DNA of 64,000 nt from Siphonodentalium dalli. Taxonomy: Eukaryota; Mollusca; Scaphopoda; Gadilida; Siphonodentaliidae. A model generated the notes under the pieces. That model was not told the origin of the DNA, ran no database searches, and saw only the letters and a list, made by a program, of their open reading frames with translations. The DNA is taken from assembly GCA_032622095.1 (NCBI GenBank), contig CP136064.1:147006864-147070863 (forward strand), in the 5' to 3' direction. The position numbers and the translations under genes are program-made. Below are positions 11,493 through 25,200 of this stretch, piece by piece (position 1 is the first letter of the stretch; each line of letters starts with the position of its first letter).

Positions 11493-12510
11493 CTAGCAGG
11501 TTAGCCCGCCACTGGCGGCATTCGTCCAATGGCTTTGTTCGAAAAAGCAATTGCAACAGGTTCCGAGACACTTGTGCTGCATTTGCAGAAAATTTCGGCA
11601 ATAGTCAGAAACATGACAATTTTAATTGAATTTTTTGTTTTTCAATGAGTTAATTATTTTGTTTTTCAATGAGTTAATTGTGCTTTTTTAATTTTTTAAT
11701 TTAAATTTTTTTTTTTTAATTTTAACCGATTTTTTTTTGTTTTTCAAGGAGTTAATTGTGCCTTTTTGATTTTGTTTTTCAATTTTACCCGATTTGTTTT
11801 TGTTTTTCAATGAACCCGTCCATGACACTTCCCGTATTTAGCAAGTTTGAGCTCAATCGGTTCGAGTCTATAAAGGACACACACATATATATGACACTTC
11901 CCGTAGGTAGCAAGTTTGAGCTCAATCGGCATTGCCTGGAATTTCCCAGTAAATATTTAGCAAGTTTGAGCTCAATCGGTTCGAGTCTATAAAGGACACA
12001 CTCATATATATTTGCCGACATTGCCGTGGGGATGCCCGTTCCTACACGCGTTTTCGATTCTATGAAGTACCCACATATATACACACATATTAATAGTAGA
12101 TTGGCAGATTCCAGTAGCTTTATAACGGTATATCTGGGGAGAAATCTGATGCTATATTCGTGATTATCTGGGATGATTTCGGTATATACCAAAGGTATAT
12201 ACTGTAAAAACAAAGCGCGCCATCCGTGCTCGCAGGGAATAAATTTCGAGCGATAACGTTTGCGTTCCCGTATAACTCTGCAGATGCCAATAACGTTGAA
12301 TGGGAAACAGACGCTCTTTATAGAGATGCGTCAAAAACAAACGCTCATTAAATAATCACTTGATTAACCCACGCCGTGCCTTTGCGGTGATTTGAGATTG
12401 GAGAACGGGTGCTCTGAGCTTCTCTAAACCGCGACCACGGTCGTGTCGGTGGGATTTGACACTTACATAGGAAGTTTGAGCTCAATATGTACACGCGTTT
12501 TGGATTCTAT

Positions 12511-12550
<40 letters not shown>

Positions 12551-12576
12551 CGAAGTCTCAAAATATATAGTATAGA
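11493..12576 (-). mobile_element. Helitron-like element H11 (alpha type)
   Basis: CTAG at 11493, TC end at 12575-12576. Same alpha interior as H10, with an extra cacacacatatatatgacac plus tttgagctcaatcgg segment (11880-11990). A (CA)n tract lies at 12515-12543. Confidence 0.72.
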
Positions 12577-13676
12577 CTAGCAGGTTAGCCCGCCACTGGC
12601 GGCATTCGTCCCATGGCTTTGTTTCAGAAACATGACATTTTTTGAATATGAATTTAATGTTTTGTAAATTTAATATATTTTGTTTCTGAATTGTTTTTTT
12701 ATTGTTAATTTTTTTTAATTTTAAATTGTAAATTGTTTTAATTAATTGTTTTGTTTCTGGCGGAAAAATTTACCCGTAGAAATCCCCCCTTCCTAGGAAC
12801 GACAGACAACGCATTCTTTGTTTCGTGAAATCTCTCTACGATAACATTGCATTGAATTTAAAACAAACGCTTCCCGTCGGGAAATCTGTCTGCATAATAT
12901 TTTGAGTTTGCCGTACCCGTCGTAATGTCGTGAAATCTCTCTGCATAATAGATAACATTGCATTGAATCTGTTGTTGGCATTCAGGGCTTCGGGTCGTTG
13001 TTGTTGGCATCACGGCTCCCCGAAAACTCTCACATTGCCGAAAACGTGTATTTAGTAATATCGTTGTTGTTGATATTTACGGCTTGGGGGCTATTTTCTT
13101 ATTAAGCAAGTTTGAGCTCAATCGGTTCGAGTCTATAAAGGACACACTCATATATATGACACTTCCCGTGGGTAGCAAGTTTGAGCTCAATCGGCATTCC
13201 CTGGAATTTCCCGTAGATTGGCAGATTCCAGTAGCTTTATAACGGTATATCTGGGGAGAAATCTGATGCTATATTCGTGATTATCTGGGATGATTTCGGT
13301 ATATATATAAATACTGTAAAAACAAAGCGCGCCATCCGTGCTCGCAGGGTTGGTCAGAAACAAATGTTTTTTTAATTTAATGTATGTTCCGTATATCTCT
13401 CTGCAGATGCAAATAACGTTGAATGGCAAACAGACGCTCTTTATAGAGATGCGTCAAAAACAAACGCTCATTAAATAATCACTTGATTAACCCACGCCGT
13501 GCCTTTGCGGTGATTTGAGATTGGAGAACGGTGCCCTGAGCTTCTCTAAACCGCGACCACGGTCGTGTCGGTGGGATTTGACACTTACATAGGAAGTTTG
13601 AGCTCAATCTGTACACGCGTTTTGGATTCTATGAAGTACACACATATATACGAAGTCTCAAAATATATAGTATAGA
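12577..13676 (-). mobile_element. Helitron-like element H12 (delta type)
   Basis: CTAG at 12577, TC end at 13675-13676. AT-rich 3' part, then ttcctaggaacgac and tctctctgcataat modules as in H19, then the common 5' region. Confidence 0.72.
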
Positions 13677-14166
13677 CTAGCAGGTTAGCCCGCCACTGGT
13701 GGCATTCGTCCCATTGCTTTGTTCGAAAAAGCAATTGCAACAGGTTCCGAGACACTTGTGCTGCATTTGCAGCAAATTTCGGCAATAGTCAGAAACATGA
13801 CAATTTTAATTTAATTTTCTGTTTTTCAATGAGTTAATTATTTTGTTTTTCAATGAGTTAATTGTGCTTTTTTAAATTTTACCCGATTTTTTTTGTTTTT
13901 TCAAGGAGTTAATTGTGCCTTTTTAATTTTGTTTTTCAATTTTACCCGATTTTTTTTGTTTTTCAATGAACCCGTCCATGACACTTGCCGTATTTAGCAA
14001 GTTTGAGCTCAATCGGTTCGAGTCTATAAAGGACACACACATATATATGACACTTCCCGTAGGTAGCAAGTTTGAGCTCAATCGGCATTCCCTGTAATTT
14101 CCCAGTCAATATTTAGCAAGTTTGAGCTCAATCGGTTCGAGTCTATAAAGGACACACTCATATATA

Positions 14167-17100
14167 ATATGATAAGAACGTACTACGTTATTCGAAAACT
14201 TACTCCATCCAAGGCCATGATATGTAAATATACAATTAGATTAGATGAATAATAATTGTACCCGCACAGTTTGATACTTTGAAGTATATTCTCAAGTCGC
14301 ATGTCCCGGTTTAAATCCGGTTTCAATGGTGCCGTGTATTTATATTTCACGGACATGTACCGGTATATAACAATTGAATGTATGTTCCACGCACTGTTAC
14401 TGAAAGCATACATATAATTTGGACCTTATTTGTTAAGACATGGATGGCCTTCGTTATAGGTTATAATTTAGGAATACCAGTTACTAAATTATAATACCCT
14501 GACACTGTATGTTGTAAAGAATATACTAATATTATACTATAATAGTATAATACTATGATAGTATGAATGCCATATTATCCTCAAAACACACATTGTGTGA
14601 GTCGAGCGTTTGTTTATATACAGCACATAGAGAGTGAGCAATAAGAACAACACTCAACACCGAGGAAATATGTTTAGGAGACTTATTCGCAGTGACTCAT
14701 TCAACACCGAAATCTTGAAAGGTGAGGGTTAGCTAGCGCTATACTGATACGTTATAAACAATTTGGTGGAATTTCTAACCAAAGTTCACTTAATGCATGG
14801 GGTATATACATGTATGGCGATTAGTGTTTTGGTTATCTCATACTATTTACATACCGTACTGTTTGTTTACATAACATGGGGTTCATATACATAATTTAGA
14901 AATAGCATGTAATACAACTATAAGTTATTTAAGTCAGGCATTTAGGTTCAGTGTACCTGTGTACATCTGGTGGGCTAAGTCCTCATTTTGGAAGATTCGT
15001 CAGGACTCTATATATCAGCCATTTATTAACTCTGAAATATGTTTGTAAAAGTAAAACATAAAGTGATCCAGACAGACTGATGGACAAAACAAACCAAAGC
15101 ACTGCCACTGATGGTTATTTAAACCAAATATCCGGCTACCACCTTTGACCAAAAAATCTTAACAAAATATGTACCATGCAAATTTCCATTGCGAGCTATT
15201 TCTGAATACTGAATAGAACCTGGTATAAAATTGTCTACTGTGAGGGTTTACGAGCAGATAATTTAACCCATTCACAATACAAACCGTTCATAACACCATG
15301 CATACATGGCCTCAATAGCCCGAAGACGAGTGTGGCTCGTCACACAGTAATATTTCAACCAGGCTATACTCATGATTCATTCAATGAACTGGATATTGCA
15401 TGTACACTTCTGCTACAGTGATTGATACTTGATAGCACTATTGGTGCTAATGATAAGATATTATATGCATATCGCGATTCAATTTAGTCTTTTAGACTTG
15501 GAAAAATTATTGAAATTTCAGCACGCAGTGACGAATGGTGACCTCGTATAATGATAATTTTGTTTCTCATTTATAATAGCATCCTATTCCATACCTAAGC
15601 TAAAATAAACACTCTGTAACAAATGAATTTGGTACCCGGAGAAGTTCCAAAAAAAAAGGCACACTATCAGTTCAGAATATGCATTGCATGTACGCAGCAA
15701 AACACAACTTCAAATAACTTGAATTATAGGTATAAACGGACTGAAATGTAGAAATTACAGTAAGTTTGCACAACCTTCCCCGAAGCAGCATGCAATTTGC
15801 CCAAAAGTTCCACAAATAGAGAGCGCCACTGTGTGGTAGGATTTACATGTCATCATGACATAAACTAGATCATGCCATGAATCTCTACTAAAGCTGACGC
15901 CCGTAGAGATCATATTTCACCTGTACAAAACCCGGGAACTTTTTTTAAGTTTTGACAGGGAACCTTATAAAGTCAAAAAAAATAACATGGGGAATGTACT
16001 TCTTTGTTCATACATGTACCTGTGGCTTAATGATTTATTCATCGGTACGTGAAGTTCCCAGCTCGATATTACAGAATTGCTTTCGCGTTATGTCGCTTAG
16101 GCCAAAGCAAAAAATATTGTATGTTTTCGGTAACGGAGCGAAAAAATTAGGGTAGGTAGGTACACTGGTAGGTAGGGAAATTTTTGTTTTTAATTTTATT
16201 TCGATATTTTTTATCCAGCTGCAGAAATATTGAACTACATCGACCGAAGTGACATAAAATGCCAACCCGTGTTGTGGGGAAAGTATTACTTGATCAACAC
16301 AGTGGAAACTGGAAATATACATTAAGGTTGATAAAAAAAATCAAATTTCATGCTTAGGTATGGTTTTTATTATTCACATACATGACATGTAGCACATTTT
16401 CATAAATTTGGCTATAAACTTGGTAGGAAATTGATGTGACTAACTTTTTATAAGAATTTTACCGATAATAATACCGCCATTATATATACTGTACTGTACT
16501 GTATTTGTATTGTGACGACTACATTCCATTGTCTGGGGGGTAGCCAGTACGTCCACCGAGCATGCCTGGTTTTTGGAGACAGTAGCTATACCCCTAACAT
16601 ATGTGGTGATAACCTCTATACATGTATATATATACCCACCATGTCTGTTGATAGTGTTCCATAAGTCCCAAACAAGACATAAAGCACTGTAAATTTAGTG
16701 TAAAAGCAGGCAGGAGATAGTCTGAGATACACTCTCAGGAAATTAAAATTGCAAAATGTATGCCCATCAATCCACAACCCATCACACACCTGGGGCCCTT
16801 GAGACAGCCGTCAATTCATGGTCACTTTTCACAGGGATATGTTAGAAACCATGTGTTTTGCACACTAAAGGTCATCAATATTTATGAGCATTAGTGGTAA
16901 AAAACAGTAAATTTTAGAAAATATTGACATTTTCTCAAAATATCAATAAAAAGTTTAGGGTCGGCGGGTTATTTTTAGGGTCGGTCGATGTACGGAAACA
17001 TAGTATCTTTTTACTTTGGCCTTACGACAATAATTTTCGTGACAGGGAATAAAATAAATATTTATCGCGGAATCGGGTCTCAAAAGTCACGTAAATAATA

Positions 17101-18461
17101 TAATCTCGAGCTGGGAACTTCACTTACCGATGAATAAATCATTAAGCAACAGGTATGAACAAAGTACATTCCCCGCGTTACTTTATAAGGTTCCCTGTCA
17201 AAACTTTAAGAAACTTCCTGGGAATTGAAAAGGTGGAATATGCTCTCTACGGCGTTCTAGCTTTAGTAGAGATTCATGAATCATGACATGATCTAGACAT
17301 AAACAATCAGCATCCATCTTACTTCTTCTTAGTCTTACTTGTGTTGATATGTCGTTTGGGACAAGCGTGTCTCCGTGTATTTTATATGTATCCTATTTAT
17401 GTTACTTTCACAAAACTAGCACTAGTAGTATTCACATTCAAATTAAACAAAACGGAATGTATACACAAATAGTACAATCCTTGAATTCACGTTGTGACAA
17501 GTGAGTAGTGTAAACTGGTAAATGTGATCACGATTCACGGTATTCACCGGAAATCTGGCCATTAATTAGAATCAGATAATTTTGAACTAACGCCCACTAA
17601 ATCCACGTTGATAAGACGAAGTCAGAATAATTCCTGACGTCCAAGATGAAGCCTAATTTCATTTCAATTTCAAGGATTTTAATTTTTTTTTTGAGAATTG
17701 TCCCGACCTTGTCCTTCACCTTGTTGGAATAACCGGAAATGTGTTTTGATTTGTTTTCCCGGTCTTCGCTAATGACAACTGTTGTTAAGCTTTGGAGTTG
17801 GAACAGAGACTGCTGAGAATTGATAAATTAGACGCACTTTTGCGATTAAATTCATTCAGTTGATGGCACCTATGATCTAGTTATCTTGCCAAGTTAACTT
17901 TTAGTTAATCATTCATTGAAACATGAACGGCAATAACAAAGACTCAGAGTTTGAAAATGTCAGTTTCAAACACAAACTTGACCAAGTCAGAGTCAGACTC
18001 AAACAACGGAAGTCTCAAATCACAGTAAAAGAAGTGTTTTGCCTTTTGGTGACATTTTTCGGTCCGAAACAATTTTTTATTTAGATCACTCACCTTCTAT
18101 GTATATAGTGTTCATCTCATCCTTTTGTTGTGTGATAATAGGTAATTTGTGGAAATACTAACGCCGAGGTGGTGAGTTCTGTATTTGAACTACAAGGCTT
18201 AGCAACAACCATGTCTATGCAACGTCAAATCTGATTGGTTAAGATAGACAATCTGACCAATAGGAAAATCGTTTTTATTGCGCCTTTCATTTAAGAGAGC
18301 GCCACTTTACGTTACGTTAAGCGCGTGCTCTGATACTATTCTCAGGTAACGTGAACTATATATAGAACACAATAATACAGCTTCATAGGTATACGGAGCT
18401 CATGCGCGTTACCGTCATGAAAACTTTCAGATTTCGCTTCGCGAAATCTGATTAAGTTTTC
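14167..18461. mobile_element. 4.3-kb insertion within H13, no coding capacity
   Basis: The cactcatatatatgacac segment seen in neighbouring copies is interrupted here: the left side ends at ...catatata and the right side resumes at tatgacac. This fits an insertion with a duplicated TA, although the TA-rich site makes that ambiguous. I find no RT, transposase or other recognisable ORF. It contains an inverted-repeat element (15859-17306) and a small palindrome, cagatttcgcttcgcgaaat, near 18429. Whether this is one element or several accreted ones is not settled. Confidence 0.55.
15859..17306. mobile_element. Inverted-repeat (foldback) element with ~210-bp arms
   Basis: The left arm, 15859-16075, is the approximate reverse complement of 17103-17306. 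Shared words are ctagatcatg, gaatctctactaaagct, gacagggaaccttataaagt and gatttattcatcggta. Imperfect pairing continues inward (taggccaaag at 16098 against ctttggcctta at 17014). No ORF of useful length lies between. A third, solo copy of the outer arm is at 60505-60605, so the family is dispersed. It is a non-autonomous inverted-repeat element of unknown superfamily. Confidence 0.7.
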
Positions 18462-19321
18462 TATGACACTTCCCGTAGGTAGCAAGTTTGAGCTCAATCG
18501 GCATTCCCTGGAATTTCCCAGTCACCAACGCGGCGTAATTTTGGTACATATATAGAGACCAATTGTCCATCGGCTGTCATGTGTAGTAAAGATGTCTTAT
18601 AAGCCGACATTGCCGTGGGGATGCCCGTTCCTACACGCGTTTTCGATTCTATGAAGTACCCACATATATACACACATACACACATATATCCGATCGGTCG
18701 AGGTGTTGGTATCTGATGCAAAAGACGTAATTGTGAGTGTTGGTCAATAGTCCCCGTGGTGAACCCCAACGCGACGTAAACATGTGTTGCGTTCTAAAAA
18801 TAGGAAAGCACTTTCTCTCTGCTTTCGAGCGATAACGTTTGCGTAAATACGAAATTGTGAGTGTTGGTTTGTAACCGGGATTTCTGAGAAGCATTATGCC
18901 TATAACTACCCCCCCCCTAAGCCCTGACCTAAGTGTCATACATACTATAACAATGATGTTGTAAGAGTACTACATCCAATAAATCTCCCCGCATAGGAAA
19001 TGCAGTCAATGTTACCGTATAACTCTGCAGATGCGAATAACGTTGAATGGGAAACAGACGCTCTTTATAGAAATGCGTCAAAAACAAACGCTCATTAAAT
19101 AATCACTTGATTAACCCCCGCCGTGCCTTTGCGGTGATTTGAGATTGAAGAACGGGTGCTCTGAGCTTCTCTAAACCGCGACCACGGTCGTGTCGGTGGA
19201 ATTTGACACTTACATAGGAAGTTTGAGCTCAATCTTTACACGCGTTTTGGATTCTATGAAGTACACACATATATACACACATATATATATACGAAGTCTC
19301 AAAATATATAGTATAGATAGA

Positions 19322-20402
19322 CTAGCAGGTTAGCCCGCCACTGGCGGCATTCGTCCCATGGCTTTGTTCGAAAAAGCAATTGCAACAGGTTCCGAGACAC
19401 TTGTGCTACATTTGCAGCAGATTTCGGCAATAGTCAGAAACATGACAATTTAAATTTAATTTTTGGTTTTTCAATGAGTTAATTATTTTGTTTTGCCTTT
19501 TTAATTTTTTAATTGAATTTTTTGTTTTTAAATTTTACCCGATTTGTTTTGGTTTTTCAAGGAGTTAATTGTGCCTTTTTAATTTAGTTTTTCAATTTTA
19601 CCCGATTTTTTTTGTTTTTCAATGAACCCGTCCATGACACTTCCCGTATTTAGCAAGTTTGAGCTCAATCGGTTCGAGTCTATAAAGGACACACACATAT
19701 ATAAGACACTTCCCGTAGGTAGCAAGTTTGAGCTGAATCGGCATTCCCTGGAATTTCCCAGTCAATATTTAGCAAGTTTGAGCTCAATCGGTTCGAGTCT
19801 ATAAAGGACACACTCATATATATGACACTTCCCGTAGGTAGCAAGTTTGAGCTCAATCGAGATCTCGTCTGCGCATGCGTGAAGCTGGCGTCGCAGGGAC
19901 TCTGCTACCCGATAAAATTTGTATCCGGGGCAAGATACATTCACATAGCAAATTTCAAGTCGATAGCCCTACCCGTTTCCGAGATAACGCATTCTTTGTT
20001 TTTCAATGAGTTTATTCATGGTACCCGTCCTCCCCGTCCTAAACTTCAGAGCGGACATTTAAGTCGAGATAACTGAATTTCGTCCGCATCCGTATTTCGG
20101 ACGCATGGGGTCAGTCGTTTAGCCACGTCCATTGGAATTCGCATCCGTATTTCGGACGCATGGTGTCAGTCGTTTAGCCACGTCCATTGCAATAAAGAGC
20201 GTCGATTGTCAACACCTCCGTATAAGGTCAATATAAAGATCGTTGATGTCTTAACCACCGCAGTGCCGTTTTTTGTGACTGAGACTGGAGAACGGGTGCT
20301 CTGAGCTTCTCCAAAACGCGACCACGGCGGTGTTGGTGGGATTTTACACTTACATGGGAAGTTTGAGCTCAATCTGTACACGCGTTTTCGATTCCATGAA
20401 GT

Positions 20403-20433
<31 letters not shown>

Positions 20434-20456
20434 CGGAAGTCTCAAAATATATAGTA
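19322..20456 (-). mobile_element. Helitron-like element H14 (alpha plus beta mosaic)
   Basis: CTAG at 19322, short-form 5' end at 20456. It begins as alpha (19380-19700), switches to a single beta unit (19855-19985), then carries the duplicated tatttcggacgcatg module shared with H3 (20085-20190). This mosaic suggests recombination or template switching between members. Confidence 0.72.
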
Positions 20457-21462
20457 CTAGCAGGTTAGCCCGCCACTGGCGGCATTCGTCCCATGGCTTT
20501 GTTCGAAAAAGCAATTGCAACAGGTTCCGAGACACTTGTGCTGCATTTGCAGCAAATTTCGGCAATAGTCAGAAACATGACAATTTTAATTGAATTTTTT
20601 GTTTTTCAATGAGTTAATTATTTTGTTTTTCAATGAGTTAATTGTGCTATTTTAATTTTTTAATTGAATTTTTTGTTTTTCAATTTTACCCGATTTTTTT
20701 TTTTTTTCAATGAACCCGTCCATGACACTTCCCGTATTTAGCAAGTTTGAGCTCAATCGGTTCGAGTCTATAAAGGACACACACATATATATGACACTTC
20801 CCGTAGGTAGCAAGTTTGAGCTCAATCGGCATTGCCTGTAATTTCCCAGTCAATATTTAGCAAGTTTGAGCTCAATCGGTTCGAGTCTATAAAGGACACA
20901 CTCATATATATTTGCCGACATTGCCGTGGGGATGCCCGTTCCTACACGCGTTTTCGATTTTATGAAGTACCCACATATATACACACATATTAATAGTAGA
21001 TTGGCAGATTCCAGTAGCTTTATAACGGTATATCTGGGGAGAAATCTGATGCTATATTCGTGATTATCTGGGATGATTTCGGTATATACCGAAGGTATAG
21101 GTATATACTGTAAAAACAAAGCGCGCCATCCGTGCTCGCAGGGAATAAATTTCGAGCGATAACGTTTGCGTTCCCGTATAACTTTGCAGATGCTAATAAC
21201 GTTGAATGGGAAACAGACGCTCTTTATAGAGATGCGTCAAAAACAAACGCTCATTAAATAATCACTTGATTAACCCACGCCGTGCCTTTGCGGTGATTTG
21301 AGATTGGAGAACGGGTGCTCTGAGCTTCTCTAAACCGCGACCACGGTCGTGTCGGTGGGATTTGACACTTACATAGGAAGTTTGATCTCAATCTGTACAC
21401 GCGTTTTGGATTCTATGAAGTACACACACACATATACGAAGTCTCAAAATATATAGTATAGA
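20457..21462 (-). mobile_element. Helitron-like element H15 (alpha type), inserted in the end of H14
   Basis: CTAG at 20457 in a short-form junction, TC end at 21461-21462, then a leftover taga (21463-21466) before the next CTAG. Excision restores a standard gtatagactag junction, as for H4. The interior is alpha with tttgagctcaatcgg modules. Confidence 0.76.
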
Positions 21463-21466
21463 TAGA

Positions 21467-22191
21467 CTAGAAGGTGACCCGACTTCGTCCGGGCTATTCA
21501 AAAACCAAATTTCAAGTCGATTGCTCCACCCGTTTCCGAGATCTGGTCTGCGCATGCGCGAAGCTGGCGTCGCACGAGCTCGGCGACCCGATAAATTTCG
21601 TATCCGGGGCAAGATACATTCACATACCAAATTTCAAGTCGATAGCTCCACCCGTTTCCGAGATATATTGCCTAATGTCATTTGCGGATACCTCGGCCGG
21701 TGGTGAGTTAACGCGACATCGGCCGGTAAAGAGTTAACGCGAACACGTCACGATATGTTGATGGCGTAATATATTTACGCAATGATTTTCGATGAGCGAA
21801 GCATGGTCCTGCGTTCTTCCCGATAATTAAGGTAGAAACTTTAAACGTACACAGGCGTGTGATACATCATTGGAAAGATGAAGCGCCACAGATTCTAACC
21901 GTGCAAATTATATGACTGGCAATTTATTATTCGCGCTATATCGAATCGATTTGTGAGCACCGAACTGAAATATATTAGCGCAAAACGGCGTAAAAACAGA
22001 TTTGACCTCGGCACGTGAAAAGTTGACCTCGGATCTGAAAATCAATAGGCCTATGTTACTCCTGACCCGAAAATACCCCCACATACCAAGTTTCATCGAA
22101 ATCGGCTGGGCCATTTTCGAGTCCATCGATTACACACACACAGACAGATACACACACACACACACACAGATCTTTCAAAATATATAATAGA
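21467..22191 (-). mobile_element. Helitron-like element H16 (epsilon type)
   Basis: CTAG at 21467-21470 (ctagaaggtgacccg), with the different hairpin CCCGGAC-GAA-GTCGGG on the minus strand. The minus-strand 5' end is TCTATTATATATTTTGAAAG. It is a homologue of the complete plus-strand copy at 28301-29038, sharing two beta units, the ggccggtgatgagttaacgc region and a (CA)n-rich 5' side. Confidence 0.76.
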
Positions 22192-23304
22192 CTAGCAGGT
22201 TAGCCCGCCACTGGCGGCAATCGTCAGGAACATGACAATTTTTAAGTTTTAATTTTTTTAAATTAAATTGTTTCCGAGACAGGTATGCTGCACCTAGGTG
22301 TACAATTTCGTCGAAATCAGCGAGTTTTATCCGATTTGACCTTGAATTGATCAGTAGGCTTCAATATTCGACACGGCAATTGAGTGCCGTGGGTCACGGA
22401 CTGCCATAACAGTTGATAACATGTTCACATTCGGCGGATCGGGCACTGTGGTCAGTCAAAAAACATAACGCGCACGCTATAACTCCGGTATCACTAACGT
22501 ACGCGGCATTGGAAGGGTCAGGTTAACTTCCGCCTGGACCCACGTGGCGTGACGTAATTCACAACCACGTGTATTTACCTCGAAAGTGTTAAAATTGTGC
22601 GACCGCGACACACACGATGGCCCGATAATGGGCACACGTTCCCTGGCATTTCCCAGAAGATATTCATGGGGAGGTCAAGTGACCAATTTTGAAATTTGCT
22701 TGTCGCATTCGTCTGTATGTCTGAGGAATTCTCGGCTAGATATTGTTACCAACATGACATATTTAAATTAATCCCGCCGTGGACCCCATCACCAACGGCA
22801 ACGCGACATGTGATGCGTTCTAAAAATAGGTCGATTGCAGTGGATTCGTACAGATGACGAAATATGAGTGCGACAGATAATATTGTTTGATCGAAAGCAT
22901 TTGAATTAATACGTTGCAAAACTCGCCTTGGTGTTGGCTAATAGATATTTGTCCCTGCTAGGTGTTGGGAATGTCGTCACACAACACGCTCATGTCTGCA
23001 TACCGTCTTACACGCACACGCCGAGACCCAGACGTAAGAATGACATTAGGCATATACGCTCTTTATCAACTACAATGCAATAGGAACGCCCTTTAACTAT
23101 CAACGCGATTAACCCCCGCCGTGCCTTTGCGGTGATTTTGGGAGTGGAGAACGCGTGCTCTGAGCTTCTCCAAAGCGCCGCGACGACGATTCCCGTGGGT
23201 TTTTACCTTTAGATGGCAAGTTTGAACTCAATCGAGCGAACCGTTTTCGATTCTATGAAGTACACACATATATATATATATACGAAGTCTCAAAATATAT
23301 AGTA
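22192..23304 (-). mobile_element. Helitron-like element H17 (gamma type)
   Basis: CTAG at 22192, short-form 5' end at 23304. A near-identical partner of H7, and like H7 it follows an epsilon element, so epsilon-gamma is a duplicated block. It retains the CTAG end that H7 has lost. Confidence 0.72.
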
Positions 23305-24023
23305 CTAGCAGGTTAGCCCGCCACCGGCGGCTTGTCCGAAACATGACATTTTTTTATATTTTTTTTATATTTTTAGCTCCACGCGTTTCAATAAGAAAAA
23401 ATTGTACCCGGTAGCTCCACCCGTTTCCGAGATCTGGTCTGCGCATGCGCTGCACGGGCGTCGCACGGGCTCGGCGACCCGATAAAATTTGTACCCGGCG
23501 CAAGATACATTCACATAGCAAAATTCAAGTCGATAGCTCCACCCGTTTCCGAGATCTCGTCTGCGCATGCGCTGCACGGGCGTCGCACGGGCTCGGCGAC
23601 CCGATAAAATTTGTACCCGGCGCAAGATACATTCACATAGCAAATTTCAAGTCGATAGCTCCACCCGTTTCCGAGATCTCGTCTGCGCATGCGCTGCACG
23701 GGCGTCGCACGGGCTCGCCAATACGACAACGACCACCGCCTGGTCAAACTACACACACGTACCAAGTTTCGTCCCGATCGGTCGAAAATCTTAGATTTGT
23801 ATGAAGTACAACACACACACAAACATAAATATATAAGAGAGATATGTAAATTAGATAGATTGTATCAAAATATATAGGAGAGATATGTAAATGATCTACA
23901 CACCATTACCGGTGTTTGTCAAAGTTTAGTGGGGTATATCAATACTCATTCACGATCATATCATTGAGGTCCGGAGGGTGTGGGCTATCTTTCGAATACA
24001 CGGAGTTCTCAAAATATATAGTA
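23305..24023 (-). mobile_element. Helitron-like element H18 (beta type)
   Basis: CTAG at 23305. It holds two to three 122-bp units (23410-23700). A partner of H9, sharing the internal older terminus string near 23869. The 5' end at 24023 is the short form. Confidence 0.72.
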
Positions 24024-25182
24024 CTAGCAGGTTAGCCCGCCACTGGCGGCATTCGTCCCATGGCTTTGTTTCAGAAACATGACATTTTTGTAATTATTTT
24101 GTTTTTATTTATTTTTGTTTTTTATTTTTGAATATGAATTTAATGTTTTTTAAATTTAATATATTTTGTTTCTGAATTGTTTTTTTATTGTTAATTTTTC
24201 TTAATTTTATATTGTTTTAATTAAATTGTAAATTGTTTTAATTAATTTTTTTGTTTCTGGCGGAAAAATTTACCCGTAGAAATCCATCCTTCCTAGGAAC
24301 GACAGACAACGCATTCTTTGTTTCGTGAAATCTCTCTACGATAACATTGCATTGAATTTAAAACAAACGCTTCCCGTCGGGAAATCTGTCTGCATAATAT
24401 TTTGTGTCTGCCGTACCCGTCGTAATGTTGTCTCTCTGCATAATAGGTAACATTGCATTGAATCTGTTGTTGGCATTCAGGGCTTCGGGTCTTTGTTGTT
24501 GGCATCACGGCTCCCCGAAAACTCTCACATTGCCGAAAACGTGTATTTAGTAATATCGTTGTTGTTGATATTTACGGCTTGGGGGCTATTTTCTTATTTA
24601 GCAAATTTGAGCTCAATCGGTTCGAGTCTATAAAGGACACACTCATATATATGACACTTCCCGTGGGTAGCAAGTTTGAGCTCAATCGGCATTCCCTGGA
24701 ATTTCCCGTAGATTGGCAGATTCCATTAGCTTTATAACGGTATATCTGGGGAGAAATCTGATGCTATATTCGTGATTATCTGGGATGATTTCGGTATATA
24801 AGTATATACTGTAAAAACAAAGCGCGCCATCCGTGCTCGCAGGGTTGGTCAGAAACAAATGTTTTTTAAATTTAATGTATGTTCCGTATATCTCTCTGCA
24901 GATGCAAATAACGTTGAATGGCAAACAGACGCTCTTTATAGAGATGCGTCAAAAACAAACGCTCATTAAATAATCACTTGATTAACCCACGCCGTGCCTT
25001 TGCGGTGATTTGAGATTGGAGAACGGGTGCTCTGAGCTTCTCTAAACCACGACCACGGTCGTGTCGGTGAGATTTGACACTTACATAGGAAGTTTGAGCT
25101 CAATCTGTATACGCGTTTTGGATTCTATGAAGTACACACACACACACACATATATACGAAGTCTCAAAATATATAGTATAGA
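24024..25182 (-). mobile_element. Helitron-like element H19 (delta type), inserted in the end of H18
   Basis: CTAG at 24024 in a short-form junction; TC end at 25181-25182 followed by an expanded tagaagatagaagataga (25183-25200). This is the H4/H15 insertion pattern plus slippage. The interior matches H12. Confidence 0.74.
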
Positions 25183-25200
25183 TAGAAGATAGAAGATAGA

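Larger units (their letters stand above)
13677..19317 (-). mobile_element. Helitron-like element H13 (alpha type), split by a 4.3-kb insertion
   Basis: CTAG at 13677 and TC end at 19316-19317, followed by a leftover taga. Alpha interior to about 14166; the same module series resumes at 18462 (tatgacacttcccgtagg). The 18.6-18.95 kb part contains a segment (ccccccctaagccctgacc) also found in H21 near 27.89 kb. The two sides may be one element or two joined ones. Confidence 0.6.
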
